64,000 nt of DNA from Tissierella sp. P1 (GTDB lineage: Bacteria; Bacillota; Clostridia; Tissierellales; Tissierellaceae). The position numbers and the translations under genes are program-made. Under the pieces are notes generated by a model. That model was not told the DNA's origin, did no database searches, and saw only the letters and a program-made list of their open reading frames with translations. Position 1 is the first letter of the stretch. Each line of letters starts with the position of its first letter. Positions 33,464-41,967 of this stretch are shown here, piece after piece. The DNA lies in NCBI RefSeq assembly GCF_002266425.1, contig NZ_NPMN01000001.1:1-64000 (forward strand). The letters run 5' to 3'.

Positions 33464-34321
33464 TTAGGCCACCTTCCTTTTAAGAACAGAGAATAATCCA
33501 TTTATAAGTAGTATGAATACGAATAATACTACCCCAGTTGCGATTAATGCTTCTCTATGAAGTTCAGCTGCATAGCCCATTTCTATTACAATATTAGCAG
33601 TTAAAGTACGTACTCCTTTTAATAATCCTTTAGGCATACGAGCTTGATTTCCAGCTACCATAATTACTGCCATGGTTTCTCCTATTGCTCTGCCAATTCC
33701 AAGTACTATAGATGAAAGGATTCCAGATTTTGCGGCAGGCAGCATTGCGAAAAATATTGAATATTCATGGGTTGCACCTAAGGCAATAGCCCCTTCATAA
33801 TAACTGCTAGGTACCGATTTAATAGCTGCTTCTGAAAGCCCTATTATGGTTGGTAAAATCATTATGCCAAGAAGTACAGAAGCTGTTAGTATACTACTTC
33901 CTGTACCACCAAATAAATCTCGAGTTAAAGGTACTAAAACAACAAGACCGAAAAATCCATATATTATAGATGGAATTCCAGCCATTAGATTTACTGCAGG
34001 TTTTAAGAATTTATAAATCTTCTTTGGACAGAACTTTGCTAGATATATAGCAGTTAAGATTCCAATAGGTACTCCAAGAATTATAGCACCAGACGTCACA
34101 TAGATGCTTCCCACAATCATAGGAAATATTCCAAATGATGGTGGGATATTTGAAGGAGACCAATCTTTACCAAGTAAGAAATTAAATGCTCCGATTTTTC
34201 CAATCGCTGGTATTCCATTGGCAAACATAAAATAACATATTAAAATTACTGATACTATAGAAGCACAAGCGGAGATAAAAAATATTATCTCCATGAGCTT
34301 TTCAAAAAATTTTGTTTTCAT
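33464..34321 (-). CDS. pstC: Phosphate ABC transporter permease PstC
   Basis: A 285-residue permease with six TM segments. PstC landmarks: FNFLLGKDWSPSNIPPSFGI (about residues 44-63), GIPSIIYGFFGL (about 115), the EAA loop YEGAIALGATHEYSIFFAML (about 175) and GRAIGETMAVIMVAGN (about 210). It pairs with PstA to form the phosphate channel. 11 bases separate it from pstS. Confidence 0.93.
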   Translation of the reverse strand: MKTKFFEKLMEIIFFISACASIVSVILICYFMFANGIPAIGKIGAFNFLLGKDWSPSNIPPSFGIFPMIVGSIYVTSGAIILGVPIGILTAIYLAKFCPKKIYKFLKPAVNLMAGIPSIIYGFFGLVVLVPLTRDLFGGTGSSILTASVLLGIMILPTIIGLSEAAIKSVPSSYYEGAIALGATHEYSIFFAMLPAAKSGILSSIVLGIGRAIGETMAVIMVAGNQARMPKGLLKGVRTLTANIVIEMGYAAELHREALIATGVVLFVFILLINGLFSVLKRKVA

Positions 34322-34332
34322 CTAATCACCCT

Positions 34333-35235
34333 CTATTTAATGTCGCTCCAGTTAATAAGTTCACCTATAAATATATTTTTTACATTTTCTAAAGACATAT
34401 CAGCTAAAGTATTTGCTGGATGAGTAATTACTGCGATACCATCTAATGCTATAGCAACATCTTTAAGCTCCGCTTTTTCACTGTCTTTTAAAGCTCTCGA
34501 AGCCATTCCTATATCAGCAGTACCATCTATAGCAGCTTGCATACCAGCTGATGAGTCAGATTGTTGTACCTCTATTTGAGCATTTGGATTAATTGCAATA
34601 TAAGCTTCTCTAAGCTTCTCCATAACTGGAGTAACAGATGAAGAACCAGCTACTACTATCTTACCACTTGGTTTAGAACCGCTATATGGGGCTGCATTAT
34701 CATCTATAGCTATATAGTTTTTTGAAACAACTTCTTGTCCTTCTTTGCTCATTATAAAATCTATAAAATCCTTAGATACTTCAGAAATTTCACCTTTTGT
34801 TGCTATATTAAAAGGTCTGGCTATTTTATAGCTTCCATTTTTGATATTCTCAGTTGTAGGAGCTATACCATCTACATTCAACGCTTTTACTGTATCATTA
34901 AGAGAACCTGTTGATACATAGCCTATTGCATATTCGTTTCCAGCAACTGTTGTAAGTACAGTATCTGTTTTCATTTGAGTGATAGCTTCTTTTGTAGTTC
35001 TATCAACTTTTTTACCACTGCCATCTTTTTCCTCTACTCCTGTTAACTCTACAAATGCACCTCTAGTACCAGAGCCTTCTTCTCTAGTAACTACTACGAT
35101 TTCATTTGATGTATCAAATCCATTTTTATTATTATTAGTATTTACATTTTCTCCGCCTTGATTATTTGATTTACATCCTGCAAGAAGTGATGCCACTAAA
35201 ACAAATGATAATGCTAAAATAACTATCTTTTTCAC
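34333..35235 (-). CDS. pstS: Phosphate-binding lipoprotein PstS with permuted lobe order
   Basis: A 300-residue lipoprotein with lipobox LLAGC (Cys about 20). In classical PstS the SGSSSVAPLMEK...GMSSRELK part comes first and the REAGSGTR...GYVSLG...DFVLSPEGQ part second. Here the order is reversed: EIVVVTREEGSGTRGAF and SKDFIDFIMSKEGQEVV lie at about residues 45-175, and GKIVVAGSSSVTPVMEKLRE with GTADIGMASRALKDSEK lie at about 192-262, ending at INWSDIK. It looks like a circular permutation rather than a truncation since both halves are complete. I recall similar order in some clostridial PstS proteins. It starts the pst operon downstream of a Pho box. Confidence 0.88.
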   Translation of the reverse strand: MKKIVILALSFVLVASLLAGCKSNNQGGENVNTNNNKNGFDTSNEIVVVTREEGSGTRGAFVELTGVEEKDGSGKKVDRTTKEAITQMKTDTVLTTVAGNEYAIGYVSTGSLNDTVKALNVDGIAPTTENIKNGSYKIARPFNIATKGEISEVSKDFIDFIMSKEGQEVVSKNYIAIDDNAAPYSGSKPSGKIVVAGSSSVTPVMEKLREAYIAINPNAQIEVQQSDSSAGMQAAIDGTADIGMASRALKDSEKAELKDVAIALDGIAVITHPANTLADMSLENVKNIFIGELINWSDIK

Positions 35236-35285
35236 TTTATTTCCTCCCTTTAATTTCTTTATTTGTTTTCAGTATATAAGGAGAA

Positions 35286-35325
35286 TGTTAAATCTATTGT
35301 TATGGTAATGTTAATTCTATGTAAA
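35286..35325 (-). promoter_or_regulatory. Pho box upstream of pstS: four tandem TTAACA-type repeats
   Basis: On the minus strand TTTACA, TTAACA, ATAACA and TTAACA occur at successive 11, 11 and 12 base steps (plus-strand positions 35320, 35309, 35298, 35286). Family knowledge: PhoP of Firmicutes binds direct TT(A/C/T)ACA repeats spaced about 11 bp. It lies about 50-90 bases upstream of the pstS start. Confidence 0.8.
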
Positions 35326-35401
35326 ATCTGGACATAATTATTATATAAAAGGTATTTAAAATTTCTTGCATACTTTATTTATTAATGATATAATACTTTG
35401 G

Positions 35402-35457
35402 TAAATCCTTGCTCTATCTTTAGGATAGGGCCGACAGTCCATAGGGAGGTGAAACAT
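35402..35457 (+). promoter_or_regulatory. rpsF leader, possible S6:S18 autoregulatory hairpin
   Basis: CTCTATC-TTTA-GGATAGGG forms a hairpin directly followed by CCGACAGTCCATAGGGAGGTG, the last part being the RBS of rpsF. S6:S18 leader motifs carry a conserved CCG near the RBS; the match here is suggestive only. Confidence 0.45.
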
Positions 35458-35739
35458 ATGAGAAAGTACGAAGCAGTGTTTATCTTTTTACCAAATGAAG
35501 AGGAAAAGAGAGTTCAAGTTCTTGACAGATTCAAGGGTATAATTGAAAAGGAAGGAACTATTACAAACATTGATGAGTGGGGAATTAGAAAGCTTGCATA
35601 TCTAATTGATGATATTGGCGAAGGATACTATATACTTATGAATTTTGAAGGTACACCAGAGGCAATAAAAGAATTAGATAGGGTTGCTAGAATTTCTGAC
35701 AGCATTATGAGACACATGATCATTAGAGAAGATGAATAA
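35458..35739 (+). CDS. rpsF: Ribosomal protein S6
   Basis: A 93-residue small-subunit protein (MRKYEAVFIFLPNEEEKRVQ; KLAYLIDDIGEGYYILMNFEG; RISDSIMRHMIIREDE). The frame is open 20 codons upstream, but GGGAGGTGAAACAT sets the ATG at 35458. First gene of the conserved rpsF-ssb-rpsR operon. Confidence 0.97.
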   Translation: MRKYEAVFIFLPNEEEKRVQVLDRFKGIIEKEGTITNIDEWGIRKLAYLIDDIGEGYYILMNFEGTPEAIKELDRVARISDSIMRHMIIREDE

Positions 35740-35759
35740 TCTAAGGGTAGGTGAGAATA

Positions 35760-36191
35760 TTGAATAATGTTGTATTAATAGGAAGATTGACAAGAGACCC
35801 TGAACTAAGGTATATACCTGGAAGTGGTACTGCAGTTGCTAGATTTAGCATAGCAGTTGACAGGGGGCTTTCTAGAGAGAAAAAACAAGAAATGGAATCT
35901 AAAAATCAACCTACAGCAGATTTTATCAACATAGTTGTATGGGGTAAACCTGCTGAAAACTGTGCTAATTACTTAGTGAAAGGTAGATTAGTAGGTATTC
36001 AAGGCAGAATTCAAACGGGTTCTTATGAAAAAGATGGTGTTAGAAGATATACAACAGATGTTGTAGCTAACAATGTTGAATTCTTAGAATGGGGAGATGC
36101 AAATAGATCTCAGAACTTTAATGATACTAGCCTGGATTTTGGCGGTATAGAAGGCTTTCATCCCACTGATAATGATGACATTCCATTCTAG
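35760..36191 (+). CDS. ssb: Single-stranded DNA-binding protein
   Basis: A 143-residue SSB with OB fold (MNNVVLIGRLTRDPELRYIP; FINIVVWGKPAENCANYLVK; GRIQTGSYEKDGVRRYTTDV) and the acidic C-terminal tip DNDDIPF that binds partner proteins. The start is a TTG at 35760, giving the standard MNNVV N-terminus, with GGTGAG 6 bases upstream. It sits between the S6 and S18 genes. Confidence 0.95.
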   Translation: MNNVVLIGRLTRDPELRYIPGSGTAVARFSIAVDRGLSREKKQEMESKNQPTADFINIVVWGKPAENCANYLVKGRLVGIQGRIQTGSYEKDGVRRYTTDVVANNVEFLEWGDANRSQNFNDTSLDFGGIEGFHPTDNDDIPF

Positions 36192-36206
36192 AAGGAGGGT
36201 AAGAAG

Positions 36207-36431
36207 ATGCAAAGAAGATTTAAACCAAGAAAAAGAGTTTGTAGCTTTTGTGTAGACAAATCAACTCATATAGATTATAAAGATATAAATAAGCTTAAAA
36301 AATATATAACAGAAAGAGGAAAAATTCTTCCTAGAAGAATCTCTGGAAACTGTTCAAAACATCAAAGAGAGCTTACAACAGCTATAAAAAGAGCAAGACA
36401 AGTAGCATTATTACCATATAGTGCAGAATAA
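36207..36431 (+). CDS. rpsR: Ribosomal protein S18
   Basis: A 74-residue S18 protein with the zinc-binding type N-terminus ([10 protein letters not shown]), [20 protein letters not shown] and the C-terminal [10 protein letters not shown] signature. AGAAGGAGG precedes the ATG; a terminator overlaps the stop. Confidence 0.97.
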   Translation: MQRRFKPRKRVCSFCVDKSTHIDYKDINKLKKYITERGKILPRRISGNCSKHQRELTTAIKRARQVALLPYSAE

Positions 36432-36453
36432 GAGAGGATACCCTCTCTTTTTT
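36431..36453 (+). terminator. Terminator of rpsF-ssb-rpsR
   Basis: AGAGAGG-ATAC-CCTCTCT followed by TTTTT, starting at the last base of the rpsR stop codon. Confidence 0.88.
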
Positions 36454-36735
36454 ATGACCTAACTTAGCGAACGATAGGTCCTAAGAGACACCACTGAATG
36501 ATACCCTACGGGGTAAATAGAGGTTGTGAGATTTAGTAGGTCAAACGCACCTACGCTGTCCGTTTTGTCTACAATTCGCTACGCTTATTGGACAAAAAGG
36601 CAATGAGCACCAACCTTAATGTAGAATTTCTCATTAGGAGTGTCCGTTAGGACCAAATCTATACGAGCATAGGTCCTATCAGACACTACTGAATTATACT
36701 ACGGGTAGATAGAGGTAGCGAGTAAATAGATTTGA
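36454..36735. repeat. Composite region of dispersed hairpin repeats (copies B and C)
   Basis: This gene-free stretch of about 280 bases carries a full copy (36605-36710, matching 4-109) and a partial copy (36474-36524, matching only the right part: ATAGGTCCTAAGAGACACC then ACTGAATGATACC). Between them is unrelated sequence with its own inverted pairs (GTTTTGTC at about 36561 with GGACAAAA at about 36590; TGACCTAA at 36455 with TAGTAGGTCA near 36540). The remaining 36736-36840 is an AT-rich leader for the MazG-like gene. Confidence 0.7.
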
Positions 36736-36840
36736 GTTGTGAAACTGCGGGAAATTTTAAGACTTTTTATTTGACTTATGTCCCCATACTTTGTATTATT
36801 TTAATAAGGCCAAAATATAAAATTAAAGGATGGGAATGGG

Positions 36841-37161
36841 ATGAAAAATAAAGACATAGATATTATAAAGAATATGAAAACTGTAGAATGGCTTAAAGCT
36901 CAACTACTTACTACTGTTGCTAATCTTTATACTACTTTGGCAAATGGAGAGGAAAATACAAGAGAAAATCTTGAAGATATTATTTCCAATCTTATATTAG
37001 AATCTTTACTTTTAGGTAAAAGATTAGGATTAAGTTATGAAGGGATAGAAGCCGCATTAAGAGATAATATTAAACTCAACTTAATAGAGGAGCACAAAAT
37101 AGAAAGATGGTATGGAGATTTAAGTATATTGCTTGAATTTATTGATCAACATAAAGATTAG
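36841..37161 (+). CDS. MazG-like family protein
   Basis: A 106-residue helical protein (MKTVEWLKAQLLTTVANLYT; NLEDIISNLILESLLLGKRL) of the small MazG-like group found beside rpsR and DUF2232 genes in clostridia. The catalytic EExxE-type metal motif of true MazG is not obvious, so pyrophosphohydrolase activity is uncertain. Start after GGATGGGAATGGG. Confidence 0.65.
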   Translation: MKNKDIDIIKNMKTVEWLKAQLLTTVANLYTTLANGEENTRENLEDIISNLILESLLLGKRLGLSYEGIEAALRDNIKLNLIEEHKIERWYGDLSILLEFIDQHKD

Positions 37162-37172
37162 AGGTGAAATTT

Positions 37173-38129
37173 TTGAATAATAATGATAAGATAAAGAAAA
37201 GTACTGTTGAGAGTATAGTGGTAATATCTATTATGGCTTTATACATAGTCTATGGAATTCATTTCGTGCCCTTACTAATGTTATTTATCCCGCTGCCATT
37301 TGTAGTTTTAGGTGTAAGAAATGGTATATATACCAATATAATAAGCATAATAGCATCATCTTTAATAGTGGGTGCACTCCTTGGATTTTCATCAGCAGCT
37401 TCGCTTATTTTAATATTCGCACCGCTGAGCATTGCCATAAACTATTGTATCAACAATAGAAAAAGTGGTTTTGATACCATTTTAATTTCTACTGTAGCAT
37501 TCTTTCTTTCCTTTTTAATTCTTATGTCTTTTGAAGGAACAATATTAAATCTAAATTTTGTGAAACAATTAGAAGAAAATTTTAGACAGATATTAGCTAT
37601 GCAAATAGATATGTTGAATGAAATGGGAATGACAAAGTATGAAATTCTTCAAACAGCAGATTTATTGGAAAGTACTTATAAGACAATAATCGTACTGATT
37701 CCATCATTAATGGCGATTTTCTCCTTGAGTGTAAGTTATGCTAATTTGTTTTTTTCATCAATAATACTTAGGAAAATGGGATATGGCACTGTTAACCTCC
37801 AAAGATTTTCTAGGTTTAAATTACCTAATAATATTATTCCTGGAATTGGAGTAATGCTTTTAACAGCATTTATAATAAAAAAATTAGAGATACAATACCA
37901 TGAAGCATTGTTATTTAACCTTACGTTTTTAGTTGGTTTTATATTTTTTATCCAAGGATTGGCAGTATTAGATTTCCTTTTAATTAAGGCTAAAATGCGT
38001 TTGATATTCAGGATTTTAATCTTATCTTTAAATATCGTATTTATACCTATAAGTAGTATAATATTTTTTATAGGTATATTAGATACAATCTTTGATATAA
38101 GAAAAATAAGGAGACCAAAATCCTTATAG
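37173..38129 (+). CDS. DUF2232 (YybS-like) membrane protein
   Basis: A 318-residue polytopic membrane protein with about eight TM segments. Residues 15-100 (VESIVVISIMALYIVYGIHF; PLPFVVLGVRNGIYTNIISI) and FSSIILRKMGYG (about 195) fit YybS/DUF2232, whose gene normally precedes gdpP and rplI as here. Function unknown. TTG 37173 with GAGGTG 6 bases upstream is the likely start; GTG 37164 is the alternative. Confidence 0.8.
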   Translation: MNNNDKIKKSTVESIVVISIMALYIVYGIHFVPLLMLFIPLPFVVLGVRNGIYTNIISIIASSLIVGALLGFSSAASLILIFAPLSIAINYCINNRKSGFDTILISTVAFFLSFLILMSFEGTILNLNFVKQLEENFRQILAMQIDMLNEMGMTKYEILQTADLLESTYKTIIVLIPSLMAIFSLSVSYANLFFSSIILRKMGYGTVNLQRFSRFKLPNNIIPGIGVMLLTAFIIKKLEIQYHEALLFNLTFLVGFIFFIQGLAVLDFLLIKAKMRLIFRILILSLNIVFIPISSIIFFIGILDTIFDIRKIRRPKSL

Positions 38130-38139
38130 GAGGATAAAT

Positions 38140-40139
38140 ATGAAAAATAAAAAGATATTTGAATGGCAGGATAGCTATATTTACCTCATAACAATTGGTT
38201 TATTAATCATTGTTTTATCATTCTATCAACCATACTTTCTGTAATAGGCATTGTTTTAATAGGTTATTTGATTTTCTATAATATAAGAAGTGTTGGCAGG
38301 AGAGAAAAGGAATTTAAAAAGTATGTAGAAGGATTGGGAGATGAATTTGAATCTGCAACCAAACATGCGATATTTAATATGCCTTTTCCTCTAGTTATGT
38401 TAGATGAGAATAGAAATATATCTTGGTATAATACGCCTTTTTTAAAGATGATGGGTGAAACAGATTTATTAAACGAAAAAATATCTGATCTAATACCAGG
38501 ACTTAATTTAGATGGCATATTTAAAGAGAATGATATGAAGCCATTGGATATAAAGTATGGAGAGAAGAATTATAAGGTATATCCAAATCTAGTGGATACA
38601 AAAAAAACAAATAGCACCAATAGTATGATAGTAATGCTTTATTGGGTAGATAATACAAGCTTAGTAAGTTTAGAGCAAAGATATAATAGGGAAAAATTAG
38701 TAGTAGTATTAGCATATGTAGATAATTATGATGATGTAAAAAACAACACTCCAGAAATAAATAGACCATTAGTAATGGCAGAGATAGATAAAAATATTAA
38801 CTCTTATTTTGCTAAATATAATGGGATTATAAGGAAATATGAGAACGATAAATATTTTATTATTATAGAAAATAATGGATTTAGAAATATAGAAAGTAAG
38901 AAATTTGACATACTTGATCAAATAAGAGAATTGGATTTAGGAAATACAATACCTATTACATTAAGTATGGGGGTTGGAGCAGAAGGGAATAATCCATTTG
39001 AATCTTATCAGAAAGCAAGAGCAGCTATAGACATTGCCTTAGGTAGAGGAGGAGATCAAGCTGTAGTTCAGGCTGGAAATCAATTGAGTTTTTATGGTGG
39101 AAAAACAAAGGCCATAGAAAAACGAAACAAGGTAAAGTCTAGGGTAATAGGATATGCGCTAAGACAACTTATAGACCAAGCAGATAAAGTATTTGTAATG
39201 GGGCATAAAAACCCAGATATGGATTCCTTTGGTGCAGGTATAGGGGTGTTACGTGCGGTGAAGGATAGGAATAAGGAAGGATATTTGATTTTAAGCGGTG
39301 AAAATCCTTCTATTAAGAATATTTATGATAAAATGGTAAAGGAAGAGCCTCAAATTTTAGATCAGATAATAACCCCAGAAGAAGGCCTACTATTAGCAAA
39401 TGATAGCTCTTTGATGGTTGTAGTAGATAACCATAAACCAAGCTTTACAGAAGCACCAGAGATACTAGATATCATATCTAAAGTAGTAGTTATTGATCAT
39501 CATAGAAGAGGAGTAGAATTTATCAAAGATCCAGTTTTAACGTATTTAGAACCCTATGCATCTTCTACTTGCGAATTAGTTACAGAGGTATTGTCTTATA
39601 TGAGTGATAAAATTAATTTGACAAAATTTGAAGCAGAGGCATTAATGGCAGGTATTACAGTAGATACGAAGAACTTTAGTTTTCAAACAGGAGTTAGAAC
39701 CTTTGAGGCAGCTTCTACATTAAAACGGGCAGGAGCAGATACTACAGTAGTAAGACAATTATTTAGAGATGATTATAATACATTTATATATAAGGCAGAA
39801 GTAATAAAATCTTCAAAGATTATTTTTGATAAAATAGCTATAGGTAGGCTTGAAGCTCAAATGGAAGATTCACTCCTAATAGCTGCACAAGCTGCGAATG
39901 AATTACTTAATATAAATGGTGTTGAGGCTTCATTTGTAATGACTTATGTAAATCATAAACTTCATATTAGCGGAAGGTCTTTAGGAAATATTTCTGTACA
40001 ATTAATACTTGAAAGCCTTGGCGGTGGAGGTCATCTGACTAGTGCTGGTACTCAATTAGATAATGTAAACATGGATGAAGCGGAAAATATACTTACAGAA
40101 ACCATAGATAAATTTTTAAGGGAAGGTGAGGAAGAATGA
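38140..40139 (+). CDS. gdpP: Cyclic-di-AMP phosphodiesterase GdpP (one frameshift near the start)
   Basis: A 666-residue membrane phosphodiesterase when one base is restored. ATG 38140 after AGGAGG reads [20 protein letters not shown], then stops at 38242; adding one T in the TTTT run 38213-38216 continues as [20 protein letters not shown] into the rest. Domains: two TM helices (about 15-55), PAS (about 60-160), degenerate GGDEF (about 170-300), DHH with [13 protein letters not shown] (about 350) and VVIDHHRRG (about 450), and DHHA1 with [20 protein letters not shown] (about 610). It degrades c-di-AMP, which controls potassium and osmolyte uptake. It overlaps rplI by 4 bases. Confidence 0.9.
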
Positions 40140-40582
40140 AAGTAATTTTATTAAAGGATGTAAAAGGTTTGGGTAAAGAAGGAGAGTTAGTAAATGCAAA
40201 GGATGGCTATGCTAGAAACTTCCTGTTGCCAAAAGGAGATGCAATAGAGGCTACACCAGCTAATCTAAAGAAATGGAAAGAAGAAAAGGCAAAAGAAGAA
40301 GAAAGAAAGAAGAATGAGCATAATGAAGCTTTAAAGCTTAAAGAAAAAATAGAAAATATTACAGTAGTAATTCAAGGAAAAGCTGGAGAAGGTGGGAGAC
40401 TTTTTGGTTCCATTACTTCTAAGGATATAGCTGATGCATTAAAGTCACAACATAAAATAGATATAGATAAAAGAAAAATAGAGCTAAAGGATAATATTAA
40501 ATCCCTTGGTGTGACCAGTGTAGATGTAAGAGTATATGCTGAGGTGTTAGCAAAATTAAATGTTAGCGTAAAAGAACAATAA
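40136..40582 (+). CDS. rplI: Ribosomal protein L9
   Basis: A 148-residue large-subunit protein: N-terminal domain [20 protein letters not shown] and [17 protein letters not shown], a charged helix, and C-terminal domain [23 protein letters not shown] overlap with gdpP indicates coupling; dnaB follows, the usual order. Confidence 0.97.
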   Translation: MKVILLKDVKGLGKEGELVNAKDGYARNFLLPKGDAIEATPANLKKWKEEKAKEEERKKNEHNEALKLKEKIENITVVIQGKAGEGGRLFGSITSKDIADALKSQHKIDIDKRKIELKDNIKSLGVTSVDVRVYAEVLAKLNVSVKEQ

Positions 40583-40595
40583 TGAGGTGGGAAAA

Positions 40596-41930
40596 GTGGA
40601 AAACCAATTAATTGGACGCATTCCTCCCCATAGCTTAGAGGCAGAGCAATCTGTTCTTGGAGCTATGATTTTAGATAAAGAAGCTATAAACACTGCAATA
40701 GAAATAATTAGACCAGATGACTTCTATAAAGAAGCTAATAGAGAAATATTTGAAGCGATATTAGTCTTATTTAATAAAAATGAACCAGTAGACTTAATTA
40801 CGTTATCAGAGGAACTTAAAAGGAGAGGAACATTAGAGAATACTGGAGGAGTTACTTATCTGGCAAATCTATCAAGTGCAGTAGCTACCACTGCTAATGT
40901 TAAATACTATTGTAAGATAGTGGAAGAGAAATCAATACTTAGGAGACTGATTAAGTCTTGTGATGATGTAATAGCTAAGTCTTATGAAAACTCTGATGAA
41001 GTAAATTCCATAATAGAAAAGGCAGAAAAATCTATATTCGATATTACTCAAGGTAGGCATAGAGAAGGCTTTTCACCTCTTAACGAAGTGTTATTATCTA
41101 GTTTCTCTCAAATAGAAGAAAGGGCTGCAAATCAAGGAAGTTTAACAGGTTTAACAACAGGGTTTATAGATTTGGATAATAAACTATCAGGACTACAAAA
41201 ATCAGATTTGGTTTTATTGGCAGCTAGACCTTCTATGGGAAAAACTGCCATATCTGTAAATATCGTGACTAATGCCGCCTTAAAGGCTAATGCTAATGTA
41301 GCGATATTTTCTTTAGAGATGTCCAAAGAGCAATTAGTACAAAGAATGATTTCTGCTACAGCACATGTGGATCTTCAAAAGATAATTTCAGGAAGATTAT
41401 CCGAAGAAGAGTGGATTCAAGTTATAAACTCCATGGGTCCTTTATCTCAAGCAAATATTTTCATAGATGATACTGCTGGAATCTCCTTAATGGAAATGAA
41501 AGCAAAATGTAGAAGGTTAAAGATAGAGAAGGGTCTAGATCTTGTAATGATAGACTATTTACAGTTGATGCAACTGGATGGACATCAAGAGAGCAGACAG
41601 CAGGAAATATCAGCTATATCTAGGGGATTGAAAGCTTTAGCTAAGGAAATGGAATGTCCTGTAATAGCTTTATCACAGCTTAGCCGTGCACCAGAACTTA
41701 GAGCTGATCATAGACCTATATTATCTGACTTGAGGGAATCTGGAGCTATAGAGCAAGATGCTGACGTTGTATTATTTTTGTATAGAGATGAATATTATCA
41801 TGACGATTCAGAAAAGAAAAATATTGGAGAAGTGATTATAGCAAAACATAGAAATGGACCAACTGGAAGTATAGAGTTGGTATTTAAGAAAGAATTCACG
41901 AAATTTGTTAATATGATTAGAGAAGGGTAA
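40596..41930 (+). CDS. dnaB: Replicative DNA helicase DnaB (DnaC of Bacillus nomenclature)
   Basis: A 444-residue hexameric helicase. N-terminal domain IPPHSLEAEQSVLGAMILDK, Walker A ARPSMGKTAIS (about residue 205), SLEMSKEQLVQRM, Walker B LVMIDYLQLM (about 315), and SDLRESGAIEQDADVVLFLY (about 380). The GTG at 40596, preceded by GAGGTGG, gives the standard short N-terminus. Works with the DnaD- and DnaC/DnaI-like genes downstream. Confidence 0.96.
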   Translation: MENQLIGRIPPHSLEAEQSVLGAMILDKEAINTAIEIIRPDDFYKEANREIFEAILVLFNKNEPVDLITLSEELKRRGTLENTGGVTYLANLSSAVATTANVKYYCKIVEEKSILRRLIKSCDDVIAKSYENSDEVNSIIEKAEKSIFDITQGRHREGFSPLNEVLLSSFSQIEERAANQGSLTGLTTGFIDLDNKLSGLQKSDLVLLAARPSMGKTAISVNIVTNAALKANANVAIFSLEMSKEQLVQRMISATAHVDLQKIISGRLSEEEWIQVINSMGPLSQANIFIDDTAGISLMEMKAKCRRLKIEKGLDLVMIDYLQLMQLDGHQESRQQEISAISRGLKALAKEMECPVIALSQLSRAPELRADHRPILSDLRESGAIEQDADVVLFLYRDEYYHDDSEKKNIGEVIIAKHRNGPTGSIELVFKKEFTKFVNMIREG

Positions 41931-41967
41931 TAATATAAATAAATAGTAATCACAAAGGAGGGTTTTG

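Noticed and set aside
34333-35235. PstS as a truncated or frameshifted gene
   Set aside because: Both halves are complete in one open frame with a lipobox; only the order differs.
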